Assembly: GCF_011602365.1 (NCBI RefSeq)
Contig: NZ_JAAONZ010000008.1
Span: 124,001 to 188,000 of the forward strand
Reading direction: 5' to 3'
Source of the DNA: Pseudomaricurvus hydrocarbonicus
GTDB taxonomy: Bacteria; Pseudomonadota; Gammaproteobacteria; Pseudomonadales; Cellvibrionaceae
Length of the DNA: 64,000 nucleotides
Shown here: in pieces, positions 8,649 through 22,100 of the stretch
Layout: each line of letters begins with the position of its first letter
How positions within the stretch are numbered: position 1 is the stretch's first letter
Notes under the pieces: generated by a model
What the model saw: only the letters and a program-made list of their open reading frames with translations
Database searches by the model: none
Told to the model about the DNA's origin: nothing
Program-made: the position numbers and the translations under genes

Positions 8649-9980
8649 ATGAAAAATTATATAACCGGGGCCGGTGTAGCCTTATTGTGGCTCGCGAGCG
8701 TGCCGTCACTCGCCAGCGAAGGCTTGCTGGATATTCTCAGTCAGGCGAAAACCGCGGATCCCAGCTTTCGCGGAGCCGCCTTTGAACGGGCTGCCGAGCA
8801 AGAGGCTGTCAAACAGGCGCGAGCCCGCCTGTTGCCGTCGCTGTCGTTCAACGCCGAGCGGACCGACAACAGCGATGCCATTGTCGAATCGGAAAACCAG
8901 GTGGCGAACGCCTCCTCTGCCGATTACGAGACCACCACCTACGCCCTGACGCTCAATCAATCCATTTATAACCACGAATACTGGGTGCGCTACAGCCAGT
9001 CCAAGGTGGTCCGCGATCGCGCGGATGTCGAGTTTGACAGGGCGCGCCAGGATCTTCTGATCAACGTGGCCGAGCGCTATTTCACGGTGCTGAAAACCGA
9101 AGAACAGTTGAGTGCCATCAGTGCCGAAAAGGAGGCGCTGCAGCGCCATGTGGAATACGCCAGCAAAAGTCGCAACGCGGGTCTGGGCCGGCGAGCGGAA
9201 GTGGTGGATGCCGAAGCCCGCTACTACACCGCGTTAGCGGAAGAGGCCCAGTTCAGCAAGGGGCTGGACGATGCTCTCTTTTCGCTGATGCAACTGACCG
9301 GTCAGTTGCATGAAGAGTTGCGCCCGATGCAGGAAAAACTGCCGTTGGAACTGCCGGATCCGGCCATGCCGCAACCCTGGATTGAGCGTGGGGTGACAGG
9401 CAATCCCGACATCTTGTCCCAGCAGTTCACCCTGCAAGAGGCGCGTATGGAGGTCAAGGCGCAGACCGCCGGTCACTATCCCACCTTAAGTTTGGTTTAC
9501 CGCAATTTTGATGAGGACCAGGGCGGCTCTCTGTTTGGCGGCACCAGTCGCATAGAAGGCGATGAAATCGCCCTGCAGCTGGAGGTCCCGATCTATCAGG
9601 GGGGCGCTGTCTCTTCCCGCCGTCGTGAAGCTATAGAGCGCATGCACAAGAGTCAGGAAGATTTGACGCGGGTGTTGCGTGAAGTCAAAACCGATGTCAA
9701 TTCCGCGTTTCAGGGGGTGATGGCCAATATCGCCCAGGTAAAAGCGTTGCAAAAAACGGTGAGTTCACAGCGGGAAGTGCTGCGCAACAAAGAGAAGGGG
9801 CTGCAAGCGGGTCTCTACACCATGCTGGTGGTTCTCGATGCGCAACGCGATCTGGCGGACGCCCAAAAGAATTATATTGAAGCGCGCTACGACTACGCCA
9901 TCAACAGCTTGAAGTTAAAGCGGGCGGCGGGCGTACTGGTGGAAGGCGATCTGGTGGCGATCAACAACTGGCTGCGCTAG
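8649..9980 (+). CDS. TolC-family outer-membrane export channel
   Basis: Outer-membrane efflux protein that forms the exit duct for tripartite export systems. It has 443 residues, near the family norm. A signal peptide (MKNYITGAGVALLWLASVPS, cleavage near LAS-EG) is followed by two OEP-type halves of long helices and short strands. Typical phrases are YALTLNQSIYNHEYW, AERYFTVLKTEEQL, LEVPIYQGG and GLQAGLYTMLVVLDAQRDL, the last matching the conserved end of TolC proteins. The start is ATG 8649 with AAGGA at 8634-8638; an in-frame GTG at 8592 would add a non-signal extension. The giant-protein gene begins 133 bases downstream on the same strand and three HlyD-type adaptors follow it. That strongly suggests this channel serves export of the giant protein rather than general drug efflux. 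Confidence 0.93.
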   Translation: MKNYITGAGVALLWLASVPSLASEGLLDILSQAKTADPSFRGAAFERAAEQEAVKQARARLLPSLSFNAERTDNSDAIVESENQVANASSADYETTTYALTLNQSIYNHEYWVRYSQSKVVRDRADVEFDRARQDLLINVAERYFTVLKTEEQLSAISAEKEALQRHVEYASKSRNAGLGRRAEVVDAEARYYTALAEEAQFSKGLDDALFSLMQLTGQLHEELRPMQEKLPLELPDPAMPQPWIERGVTGNPDILSQQFTLQEARMEVKAQTAGHYPTLSLVYRNFDEDQGGSLFGGTSRIEGDEIALQLEVPIYQGGAVSSRRREAIERMHKSQEDLTRVLREVKTDVNSAFQGVMANIAQVKALQKTVSSQREVLRNKEKGLQAGLYTMLVVLDAQRDLADAQKNYIEARYDYAINSLKLKRAAGVLVEGDLVAINNWLR

Positions 9981-10113
9981 CGCCGGTAGCATGAACGTTA
10001 CAGTTTCCTCCGGGAACCATGGCATCGATTCCGGTGCCATTTCACGATCAAACATTGTTACAGGGAAGGCCACAGTGTTGTGGCAATAACTATTCAGCTC
10101 AAGGGCTAGGGCT

Positions 10114-13100
10114 ATGAAATATATCTTCGCGCGGTTACTGCAATCCAAATACATTCGTGGCACAGAACTGAGAAAGTTCTTTTGGAACACTCAGTCGGTG
10201 AAAGCCAAACGAAAAAACCGTTATCTGGCGGAACAAATGGAGGCCCGCTATCTGCTGTCAGCAGATCTGGCTCCGTTTGCCGGTGACCAGGCGCTGCGCG
10301 AACAAATCGATCATCAGCAGGTGATCCGGCAGGTGATTGAAAATGGCCACTTTGAAGCCGACCTGAATAATGAAAAACCCCGTTTGCAGCGTGAAGTTTT
10401 GCCCGACTTTTTTGCAGCGAGCAATGATGCTGATGAGGATGGCTCTCAGCAAGGTGGTTATGTCGCCCCTGATGACGAAGGTATTTATTACGTTCAACAA
10501 TTGAATGGTCATCAGGTCGTACTGGTGGATACCGCGGTTGATGATTATCAGTTGCTGCTGGACCGGTTCATGGGGCCTGCGGCCCAAGCGCTGGAGTTTG
10601 AATCCATTCAGGACGGCGATGCCCAGCTGGCAGAATGGCAAGAAGGGGAGACTCGCGTTTCCGTGGTGTTGCTGGAGAAAGACAGCAAACGCGATTCCAT
10701 TGAGCTGATCAGCGATCTGCTATCAAATTATCAGGACGTCTCGGCCCTGCATGTGCTCAGTCACGCTCAAACCGGCGAATTGCAGTTGGGCAATGCCTTG
10801 CTCAACAATGACAACCTTGAAACTTATGATGCAGCCTTGCGCGGTTGGGGCGAGTCTCTGACAGACAATGGCGACATTCTTTTCTACGGCTGTAACCTTT
10901 CCGCAGGGGAGGTGGGTTTTGAATTTATCGAGCGTCTGGCTGGTGTCACTGCGGCGGATATTGCTGCCTCGGACAACCTGACCGGTAACAGCCGCATTGG
11001 TGGCGACTGGATTTTGGAAACCGAATTTGGCGTGGTGGAAGTGGCCAGTGCCTTTTCCCAAAATGATCCGCGTTATGAAGGCGTATTGGCCACCCCAATC
11101 CTGCAAACCACTTCGGCAGTGAATGCTTCCTATGTGGGTGTGCAGGATGTGGTGAATCTTAAAGGCTCCATAGATCTACTGGACTTCAGTGCGGTGCAGT
11201 CGGGCTTGAAACTGGTGCTGGCAGAGGATGGCCGTTCACTGACCGCCCAAAAGTTGAGCCTGAGTGGGGTAGAGGAAGGTAAGGTTACCAAGTTTCAATT
11301 TGAAGCGGATGCCGGTACCAGCAAAAAAATTGACAGCCTGAAAATTGGTGCAACCAACGCTACCGGTAATTATCAGTATCAGGTGGAGTTACTGGCGGAA
11401 CTGAAGAGTTTGGATGCGAGTAATCTGGCCAAGACGACCGCCGATGAAGTCAACATTGCCTACAGTGCGCTCAGTTACGGCTCGTTTATTTTCAGCGACA
11501 AGAACAACGCCAACAAGTGGATTGCTGACACCAATGCGGCGAGTCTGGCGGCCAATGAGGCGATCAAATCGAGCCTGGCGGTGGTGACCAGCAAACAGGG
11601 GCGATTGCTCTCCCTGACGGCGGGTATGAGTAGCAGTGCCGCTACTACCCATTTGCACTTGGATGCCAAGGGCCAAACGCTGGAGTTGAAGCAGGGAGCC
11701 AGCTACACCGGCAAGCTGGATATTACTTACCAGCGAGACGGCGATAATACTCAGCTGGAAACCTGGTTGGATAACACCTCGACCCCCGCGCCTGTGGTGG
11801 CGGGCTTGACCTTCAGTGGCTTTGATAAAACCGATGTTATTGCAGTGACTTCGGATTTCGGTCAGCAAAAACTGGTGACCGGCAATCAGGGTGGGGTGGT
11901 GTTGGACACCGGTCGCGGCAGCGATCTGTTGGTGGGTGGTCAGGGCAACCAGGAGTTGATCGGTGGTGCCGGTTCCGACACCTATCGCTTCAGCGATAAC
12001 TGGGGCAAGGATATTATCACCGAACTGGCAGACTACAAGGATGGCAAACTGATTAAGGGGGGCGATGGCGACCGTCTCGATTTCAGCGGTGAGCCAGGCT
12101 CCGGTGTCGGAGCGGTTACCAAGGATCTGCAGGTCACCTTCCGGCCTTCAGTGGAGACCAGCGGTACTTATGTGGGCAAGTTGCCTCTGGTGAATGGCAA
12201 CCCCATCGATCTGCACGCTGCCACCACGCAGAATAAGTACGGTGTGACTGTATCACAGAAAACCGGGACCACTCTGGACACCGCCAACACCTTGAAGAAC
12301 GTAGTGAATGTGGAAGAGGTGGCCGGTGGTAAAGGCAAGAACACTTATGCCTTTGAGGACAACTGGGGCATGGTGGATCTCTCCAAGCTGGGCACTTCCA
12401 CCCCCTCCTCCAAGACCGTTAACTTCAAAATCGATGACTCTGCCTCCGGCAACAAAAACGGCACGCTCGACTTCTCCGCCGTTACCCACGACCTGATTTT
12501 TATTCTGGAAAGCACCAACGTCAACTCCACCGCGTCACGAGTGACGGTTAAAGCGGTGTCAGATGTGAATGTCGGGACGGGTGGTGTCACTCAAGTTGTC
12601 ACCTACACCTACAATCTGGTGGCGGAAGACATTGCTCACATTATTGGCGGCCAAGGTACCAATACCTACATCATTAAGGATGATGGGGCGCTGCAGGGTA
12701 CCATCACCACACCCAAGCGGGTTGACGACAACACCAAACGCGGCATCAATATCTTTGACTACTCCCAGTTTGAAGACCGTGATGGTAGTGGTGCGGTTGT
12801 GGAGAAGACCCATAACAACAGCACCAATCTCGATGAATTTCTCGCATCGGGTGTCCTGTTGAGCGTCAATCCCGACGGCACGGCCAACCCAGCTGTGACT
12901 GGAGTGCAAAAAGAGGTGCAGCAACTGCTGGTTCCCAAGTCCACCACCAGCACCGCAGCCACCGGCATCACCCCGGCCAAGAAGGGATTGGCTTCTTTTA
13001 AATTGTCACTGGGTGGGGTGGAGACGGAGGTCATCTCCAACACCCCAACCCAGGTCGAGACCCTGCGCGTTGCCATTGAGAACACGCTCAACAAGTTTTT

Positions 13101-16100
13101 CCAGCAGCCCACCACCACCGGTACCGGTGCTACCAATAAATTTTTCACGGTGACCACCGAAGGTGGCGATGCCAGCAACAACGGTTTTAAGATCACCTTC
13201 CTGACACCACTCGATTTTCCCGAGCTGCAGCTGGTGGAGGAGAAGGTCGCAGACAAGGCGCCCAAAGTAGACTTGGTGAGTCAGCGCCCTCAGGACTCGG
13301 TTACCCGTGCCCGGACAGAAGTGCTCACCTACAGCAATGGCAACACGGTGACGCGCACCTACACCTATAACGACACTACGGGCAACTGGAGCATGTCTTC
13401 CATCGCCGGAACTCAGCCAGCGCCAGGTACGGCGACTCTGACGAAGACGGTGATCACCACCACCACTACGTCGGTGACCTATCGTGTCTCGCTGACCGAC
13501 GCGAACAAGTTTGACAAGGTGACCTCGGTCTCCACCACCACCTGGTCTTCCACGGCACTGGTCGAATTCCAGAAAGGGGTGAGCAGTCTGCACAAAAAGG
13601 CCATCGATTACATTGACGAAGTGATCCCTGTAGATGGCACCGGAGCCACCATTGGCGGCAAACTGATGGTCGTGCTTGGGCAGTTTGGCAACGCCGCCAC
13701 TACCAATATCCAGATGCACAACGGTCTCGATGGTTTCTTTGCCGGCACCTCGGGTGACGATAACATTCTGGCTGGCGTTGGCGACGACGTGGTGGGCGGT
13801 TTTCAGGGGGATGATGCGCTGCGTGGTGGCGCGGGTAATGATCGTCTCAGTGGCGGTGATGGCAACGACTCTCTACAGGGCAATGCCGGCAATGACATCC
13901 TCAGCGGTGGTACCGGCAATGACTCCCTGCTGGGGGGCACCGGTCACGATGTTCTCTACGGAGATCTGGGCAACGATACTCTGGTGGGTGGGAGTGGTTA
14001 CGATCGCTACGTCTTCAGTGGTGCCTGGGGGCAGGATCAGGTTTTTGAGAGCACCAGTGGCAGTGATGGTCGCACCAACGACGAGCTGCTGAAAGCGATC
14101 AAAGACACGCTCGATTTCGCCACGGTCGAAGAGACCATGACCTTCCTGTTCAACTCCAATCAGCTGCAGGCGGGTACCGGTCAGTTTACGCTGAAAGAGT
14201 CACTGGCACAGCGTATCACCGGCTTTGGCGGTGTCTCTGGTCGTTTCTCCGCCTCTGCCAACACCGTGTTGGTGAGTGACGAAGGCAATACCTATGAAAT
14301 TCAGCGCCTGTTTCTGGCCGGCGCCAAGGGTGGCTCCACCTTTACCCTAAAACTGGATAAGTTTCCGCTCAGTGATGGCACCCTGTCAGGCCCGTTTAAT
14401 GTGGGCCCCATCAACGTTGGCGCCACCGATGCGGCCACCGCAACCAACATACAGACAGCCCTGAATTTGGCACTGCAGAACAAATTCAGCAGTGTAGCGC
14501 CGGCAGGGACCGAGTTTGTTAAGGTGACTCGTACCGGCAGTACTTTCAGCAAGGTAGAGAGTACCTTCGATATTGAGTTTCGCTACCCGAAATACACCAA
14601 TGTGCCAGAGATGACTCTGGTTTCTACCAGTCTCCAATACCCCGATATTGCTCAGCCCACCGTGGTCAGTGGTACCATCGCCAATGGCAACCGGCCGGCG
14701 ATGAACATCGATCTGGGCTGGTTGAGCAGCGGTAAACTGGCACTCAGCTTTACCTTTAAGGATAACCTGGGTAACAGCGTGCCGGTCAGCCGCAGTATCA
14801 CCATTCCTGCCACCGCCTTGACTGCCGACGACGTGGCGCGCGCGATTCAGACCGGGCTCAACAGCAACGCCAACAGTGATATCGCCTTTATGGTGAGCCA
14901 GAGTGGTGCCGGCAACAGTTATCGCATTGAGGTTTCTGAATACCAGGTTTTGAACAGTACCACAGGCGAGTATGAATCGCGCTTAACTGGTGCGACCATC
15001 TCCTCGGCCAGCCTCTCGGTCAGCCAGCAGAAATACACTCCAGAGCTGTGGACCGTGCAGAACGGTAACTCGTTGCAGGAAGTAAAACAGCTGACCTTGA
15101 GCAATGTGAAGGTGGGCAGTACCTTTAAGTTAAATGCTGGCGGCTTAGTGGTGACCGACGAGTTTGGGGTAGAGTCCATTAAGGGGGGTAAGCTCAGTAA
15201 CTTGATCACCGTCGGAGCCACAGCCACGGACACTGTCGTCAGTATCAAGGCGGCGTTGGATGCGCTGTCGCGTGACGGCTTTTTCAATTTTGGCAAATAC
15301 GGTGTTGAGGTCAAGGCGCTCACCACCACCGTTTCAGGACAGCAGGCGTTTGAGATTGTCTTTACCAAACCCGCCACCGGCAATGTGCCCGATCTGATTG
15401 TGACCGAAAAAAGCCTGACCGCCATCAACGGCTCGGTGGAGGCCAGCGTCACCACCAAAACTCTGGACGAGGGGATCAAGAAGAGCTCTCTCAATGCCAT
15501 CGAGACGATAATCGCCCCCAATGCGGACTCTCGTTTTATCTTTGGCAGCACCTCGGTCGCAGATATCCTCAAGGCCGTGGCATTGCCGGATATCCTGCGT
15601 AAGGTCCCCAGCACCACCATTGATACCAGTACCTTGGTGGCCAATGGCCACGCGCTGGATATTGATTTCAGCCATGTCTCCAATAAGCTGAATTTCAAAT
15701 TTGTACAGCAGAATGCCAAAAAAGAGGTGGCAGCATTTGATATCGACAGTAGCGCGGTCGGTACCTTTGCCTTTGACTATCTGGAAAAAGAACAGCAGCG
15801 CCTCAGTTTCAATGGTGCAATCAAGCCCGCCAGCTTTACCCTCAAGGTGCCCAATGGCAACAGTCTGGTGAACACGGCGGCTATCACCATAGCCACCTAC
15901 CCCGCGACTCATGCCAACGCGGGCCAGTACGATGCCGCGACCACACGTCTTAATATCGAGAACGCCATTCGCGCCAAGTTGACCGGTGGAGTGACAGTGA
16001 GTGTCGATCCGGTTGGGGTAAACGGTGCTCAAGTGCGCGATAAGAGTGGGCAGCTGATTACCGGGGTCGCCTACAAGCCCTACAGCTGGGATATTACCTT

Positions 16101-19100
16101 CAGTGCTCCAGCCACGGCCGCGTACACCACCACGACGGCCAACCCACACGACTTCCTGCAGATGGAAGTGTTGGGGGCGACCGATGCCTCGGTAGTGACC
16201 CTGCAGAATGGCCGCAAGCTGGTGACCCAGCCTATTACTTTTGATGCAACGGATACCAAGGTCGATAAGATGGCGAAGATAGAGTTCGCCCTCAATTCGC
16301 TGTTGGGTAAGGGCGAAGTGAGTGTCAAATCGCCGCTCTTTTCCGGCACTGCTACGGCGGGCTCAAAAACTGTCAATATCACGTTTAATACTCCGGGTGA
16401 TGTCACCCTGAGTCTTACCTCATCGGCCAACCTGGATACTGTTGCGACCACTCCGGTGGCTAACAAGCTGACCGCCAGTGATGTGAAAACCAACACCACC
16501 AAGAGTGTGCAGGGCAATCGCGGACAGACCAATCTGACGGTGGAGAAGGTGGCCGACAGCCAGTTGGGTTTCCTGGCTGGCACCGGCACAGAAGTGGCTA
16601 ATCTGTTCAAAACCTTCCTTGCCGGTGGTGCGGTGATCGAGACCTACACCTTCACCGATGTGGGCGCCAATACCATCGTGCGCGGCGGTATTAATGAGAA
16701 TACCTTCTCCATCAACGGCAAGACCACATTCCAGGGCACCATTATCGGTGGTACCGGCCTAAAGCCGTTGTCGGCTCATATCAGTACCTCTACCGTGCTC
16801 AGCAATGTGGATTTCACCCAGATAACACCCACGTCACTGGCGGTGATCAACACTGTGGATGTGACTGGGGGTGGCTTCAAGGACTTTGTGCAGCCGGTTA
16901 AAGCGTCGCTGGCTCCTTCGGCCATTAACGATACCGTCACCGTCAGTACCATCAACGATGGTCACGGCGTGGGCGACCGCTACCGTCTCTCTATTCCGCA
17001 AGCCAAAGAGGGCAGTGTCTACCTGGATCTGGATGGCACCCCAACGGCACCGGTTCAGCTCAGTGCCGCCATGCAGCAGGTGCTCTACATCGCCGATGTG
17101 GAAAACAGCAGCGGTAACTTGACGCTGCAGTATCAGAAATCCGGTGGTACCGCACCGCAATTCGCGACCACCGCCACTATTCAGATTACCCCCAGTGGCG
17201 GCGCCCAGGCGATCGCCAACGCCCTCAATACTCTGTTCAAGAGTGAATTGGGTATCACCACTAATGTGGTGAGCGTTACCAAAGAGGCTGGCATCGGCTA
17301 CCGCATCACTTTCCTCGATGCGCAGTACGCGGTGCCCCTGTCGCTGGGCAGCACTGGCACTCTGGCCGCCAATGCGGCGCTCTATACGGCGGTCAATCAG
17401 CCTAAAACGGAAGCGGAGATTGCGATCTCTATTCGCTCGGCGTTGAACGCCGCGCTGGGCGCTGCTTTCGGTGACAACCTGGTGAATGTGGCAAGCCTGG
17501 GTGGCGGTCAGTGGGACATCACCTTTGTGGAAGATGCCACCGCCAACATCGCCGTCACCAATAAGTTGCTGACGGTACAGGGGATCTCGCTGAAAGGGGA
17601 GCGTGTTACCCCGGTGCTAAACACCACCGGTACTGATACTCCCACCGTGTTCGAATCCATACCGGTACAGAATTCAACCTACAACATCAAGCTCGATGGC
17701 CTCTACCGCACCGCCGATCTGTCGGCTGGCGCCACCAGTGAGGAGGTGCTGGCGGCGGTGAAAGCCTTGATCGCCAAAACAGCCACGCTCAACTACACAG
17801 TGACCATCAGCGGCAAGAGTTTGTCGTTTACCAACGGTACGCCCAAGTCGGTGGATGTGGAGGTCAAAGCCAGCGCGGCTAACCCGGTGCCTAGCGTAAC
17901 TCAGCTGATGTTGCTGACCAACGGTACCACCGCGGCCAGTACCCAGGAGATTGCCCTTAACGGTGCTGATCAGGGGGCTCTGGTGGTGCACTATGACATC
18001 ACTGATATCACCACCGCAGTGGCACAGACGGTCAGTGCTGTCATCGATCTGGACAAGGTGGTGGCTGGAGTCAAAACCCTCAAGCAGGTGGCCGAAGAGG
18101 CGCTTAACGCAGCACTGACAGCGGCGGGCGGCAAGGGCTCGGTGGTGGCCACGGTGACCGGTACCGGTGCCAGTCAGGTGCTGGAGCTTGTCTACACGGC
18201 GCCAGCCTTGAGCTCTCTGCAGTTGACTGCGGCGCGACTCGACAGCTTTGGGGTCTATCAATCCATTGCACCCGCCAGCGGCAACTCTACCCCTATCTTT
18301 GTGGGCGATCTGCCGGTGCTGATGGAACGCGACGCCACGGGCGTCTCTGTGGACGCCTCGGTGCTCGGTAACCCGGTCTACAAGTTTGCTATTCCCTCGG
18401 ACACCAGCGGTCAGATTGTCCTCTCCTACGGCGGACTGAAAACAGTAGCGCTCAACCACACCGCTCCAGTGGCGGAGATCCAGACGGCCTTGAAAGGGTT
18501 GACCAATGTGGTGGACGCGCGGGTTACTGAAATAGCGGCCACAGCATCGGCGCCGCGCCAGTTGTCCATTGAGCTGATACTGCCGGTGGGTGCTGCGGAG
18601 CAGACCTTTGTGGTGGATGGCAGCGCCCTGCAGGTAATCGATCCGAACAACACGGCTCAGGCACCCAACGCGGTGGCGGTGAAACTCAATGCGCCGGTGA
18701 CGGTGGCGCTCAACGAACGCCAGCTAATTCGTGTTAAAGACACCGCCACGCTGACCTCCTTCCGCCTCAATGTGAACGGTGTGCAGACCCGCGACATTCT
18801 GACCGGCAGCGGCGCCGATACCACCGCCTTTAATATCGCCAATGCCATTAATCGCCTGCTGGGCGCCGGCAAGGTGAACGTGGAGAAGGGGACGCAGGCC
18901 AACACCTGGTTTGTGGAGTTCATCGACACCACGCCACTTAGTATCACTGATACTGCGCTGGCGGCGACTGACCAGTCGCTGATGTCAGCCTTTGATAAAG
19001 ACGCCTACACCCAAAGCATTTTGCGCGGATGGGGCGGCAAGTACGGTTTTACCGGCAGCCTGCAACACATCCACAACGTCAAGTACGGTGCCGGGCTCAA

Positions 19101-22100
19101 TCTGATTACCGATCTGAGCTGGAATCCACGCACCGAGTTTGAAGCGACGCTGGGGGCTAACACCTTTGAGGTGGGCGGCAACCTGCTGACCGACGACCTC
19201 AACAGTCTACTTGGCGGCAAGGGACTGGCGGGCAAAATCGGCGCCACTTTGGTCTCTGCTGGCGCCAACGCGCTGACCACACAGGGCAAGGCAAGCCTCA
19301 CTTCAAGCTCCACCTTTGCGCCCGGCGTGCATTTACTGGCCGGCGGTTTCGGAGCCGATACCTACAAGTTCAGTGGTTCATGGGGTATCGGTGTGGTGGC
19401 CGAAGGGCCTAATGTGGAAGTGATGGGAGTCTCTCCCGGTTTCCTCGATACTCTCGATCTCTCCGGTGCCGGCCAGGGCAAGAAGGGGCAGGTAGAAGAG
19501 CGCCAGGTTAAGAACACGATCTACTTCGATATCTTCGAGGTGACCACCGATAACATTGCGTCATGGGGCAACTGGTTCGACAGTCGCAATATTCCCACCG
19601 CGGTGAGCATCGGGCAGACCTTTGTGATTGCCCAGGATGAAACTGTTGGTGGCTATCTCGGTGATCTGACGGATAACTGGACCATCCCCGGTACCGATCT
19701 CACCTACCGTGGCGGCAATATGGTGGTGGCCATGGGGATCGAGAATCTTGTCGGCGGTGGCGGTGAGAATATCTTCACCTTCCACGGCAACGCCAAGCTT
19801 AATGGTGTGCTCTCGGCTGCCGGTGATATCACTCTCAACTACGCCGGTTACGACAACGGTGCGGCGGGCATCTCCGGTATTACCGTCGATGGTAGCGTTG
19901 GTCTCTCCTACCCTGCTAAGCCGGTCTATATCGAGCTTCCGGTGTGGGGCAAGGTGAATATTATTCCCACCGTTAACTACGGCAGTGCTACTGGTGTCGA
20001 AGGTAATCGTTACAGCGGTCTCACTGAAGGGCTGGATTTCTTCGCGGGGTCACCGCTGGAGAGCAACGCCGTGGCCGGCTTTGTGAAAGTCTATGGCTCC
20101 GACGGCGACGATACCCTTAAGGGCAACGAGAAAAACAATATTTTTGTGTTGGGCCAGGGCGGCGAAGATAACGTCGATGGCTTCAAGGGTACTAATACCG
20201 TTAGCTTTTATGACACGGTGAATGACAACATCTCTTTCTCCTCCCCCGGCAGTGTCGGTTTTAAGGTCGATTTGGGGGCGGGCGAAGCCTGGGATCTCTC
20301 TGATCCCAACGCCCCGGTCAGGGTCGCCACGCTGAACAATATTCAGGACATTGAAAGTGGTAAAGGGGACGATATTCTGCTCGACGACGGTGCGGATATT
20401 GCCGTGACCACGGTGCAGGCAGGGGACGACAGCCACAATGCCGAATTTGAATTTGAGCTGCCGAGCACGTTGAACGACGGCGATCTATTTCAGATCTCGT
20501 TTGCCAACCCCTACTTTAGCCCCAATTTCAAAGACCCGATCAGCGGCGAGGCGTTGAAGGTCACCTGGGGCGTTGGTGGCACCTCGGGGGCCGAGACAGT
20601 CCTGACCAACCCCGCCAGCTTCAGTGTCGACGTGGAGGTTGGAGCCACCGCTGACGAGACGCGCCAGAATATTCAGGACGCCATTGCCAAGTTCGACGGT
20701 CTGGTGACTGGCGACGGGCAGGTAACGGCGGCGGTGAGCGTGAGCGGTTCTACCTTTAACGTACTCTTTAGCTCGCCGGCTAATAAAGCCATCGAGAGCT
20801 TCCTGGTGACCACCTCCAAGACCACCTTCTTTTTCAACAGCGAATTTGGCCACGATGAGGTGAGGGCTGCCGGTGGTGGCGATGTGCTCGACTTTACCGC
20901 GGTTAAGGGCGTCAAAAACCTGGGGCAGCAGGTCGACAGCCAGGGCGAGACCTACACCCTCTTCGGCTTTGACGATCTATCTCACACTGTCTCCGCCTAC
21001 GGCAATTTTGAGGTAAAAGGGCTGGAGACTGGCGGTCAGAGTGTTGGGGAGGCGATTTTCTCCTCATTTCTGGGAGCGCAGGGCTTTACCGGCGCGCTCA
21101 ACGCCGATACCACCGCCGGCAGCAGTCAGATCGGAGACGACCTGCTGGCTGATGGCAGCTCCCAGGCGCTGTTGGATGACATGGCGGCTAAGGCTGCGGC
21201 GCTGTGGGAAGAGGCGCTGGCGCTGCCAGAGGAGAACGGCACCCCCCATGAACTGATCCAGTTGATTCAGGACGCCACCATTGTGCCCGGTAACCTTGAG
21301 GACGGTGTGCTGGCCGCATCCGAAGTGGTCAACGACAAGTTACAGATCACAGTGGATCTGGATGCGGCCGGAATCGGTTGGTATCTGGATACCGACCTGG
21401 CGAGCTTGGATGACACCATTGTCGGTATCGATCTGCTCACCACTCTGCTGCATGAGATGGGACATCAGCTGGGCATGGAGCACAGTGATAACGGCGACTT
21501 TACGTTGCTGGATGATACTCTGGGTGCAAACACTCGCATCCTCCCCGACGCCGGATATTTCAATCTGCTGTCGGATCAATCCAAGCTGAGCCTGGGGCTG
21601 AACCAGTTTTCACAGTGGGCCGCAAACCTGGGTGATCGCATTAACGTCTACCTGGACTCGGCTACTGAAATTCCTTTCACCGGTGTCTCTCTGACCGATT
21701 TTATCGACCTCGATGTGGACCAGTTTTCGCTGGAGATCTCCGAACGCATTAGTGGTTTTAATACGCTGGTGGATGGCTACATCCGTGACATTGGAGACGA
21801 CGCCTCCACCTCGGGATTGCTGGATAGCCTACAGGGCATAAAAGGCCTGGACATATCAGCGGCGGACTCTAGCAACATCAAAGAGTTTGAGGTCTCCATG
21901 TCGCTGACCACATTCGATCAGCTGGTGGATCTCAACTTTGATGGCCTGGAGATTGATCTGGGCGATCTGGAGTTTGATCTGGGTATTGGTATCGACCAGT
22001 CCAGTCCGCTCAGCATCAACGGCGGGGTGGATCTGGCATTCAGCTTCGGTATCGATAGCGACGGCGTCTTCTACGTTCGCAATCCCGGCCTCGAGGCGAG

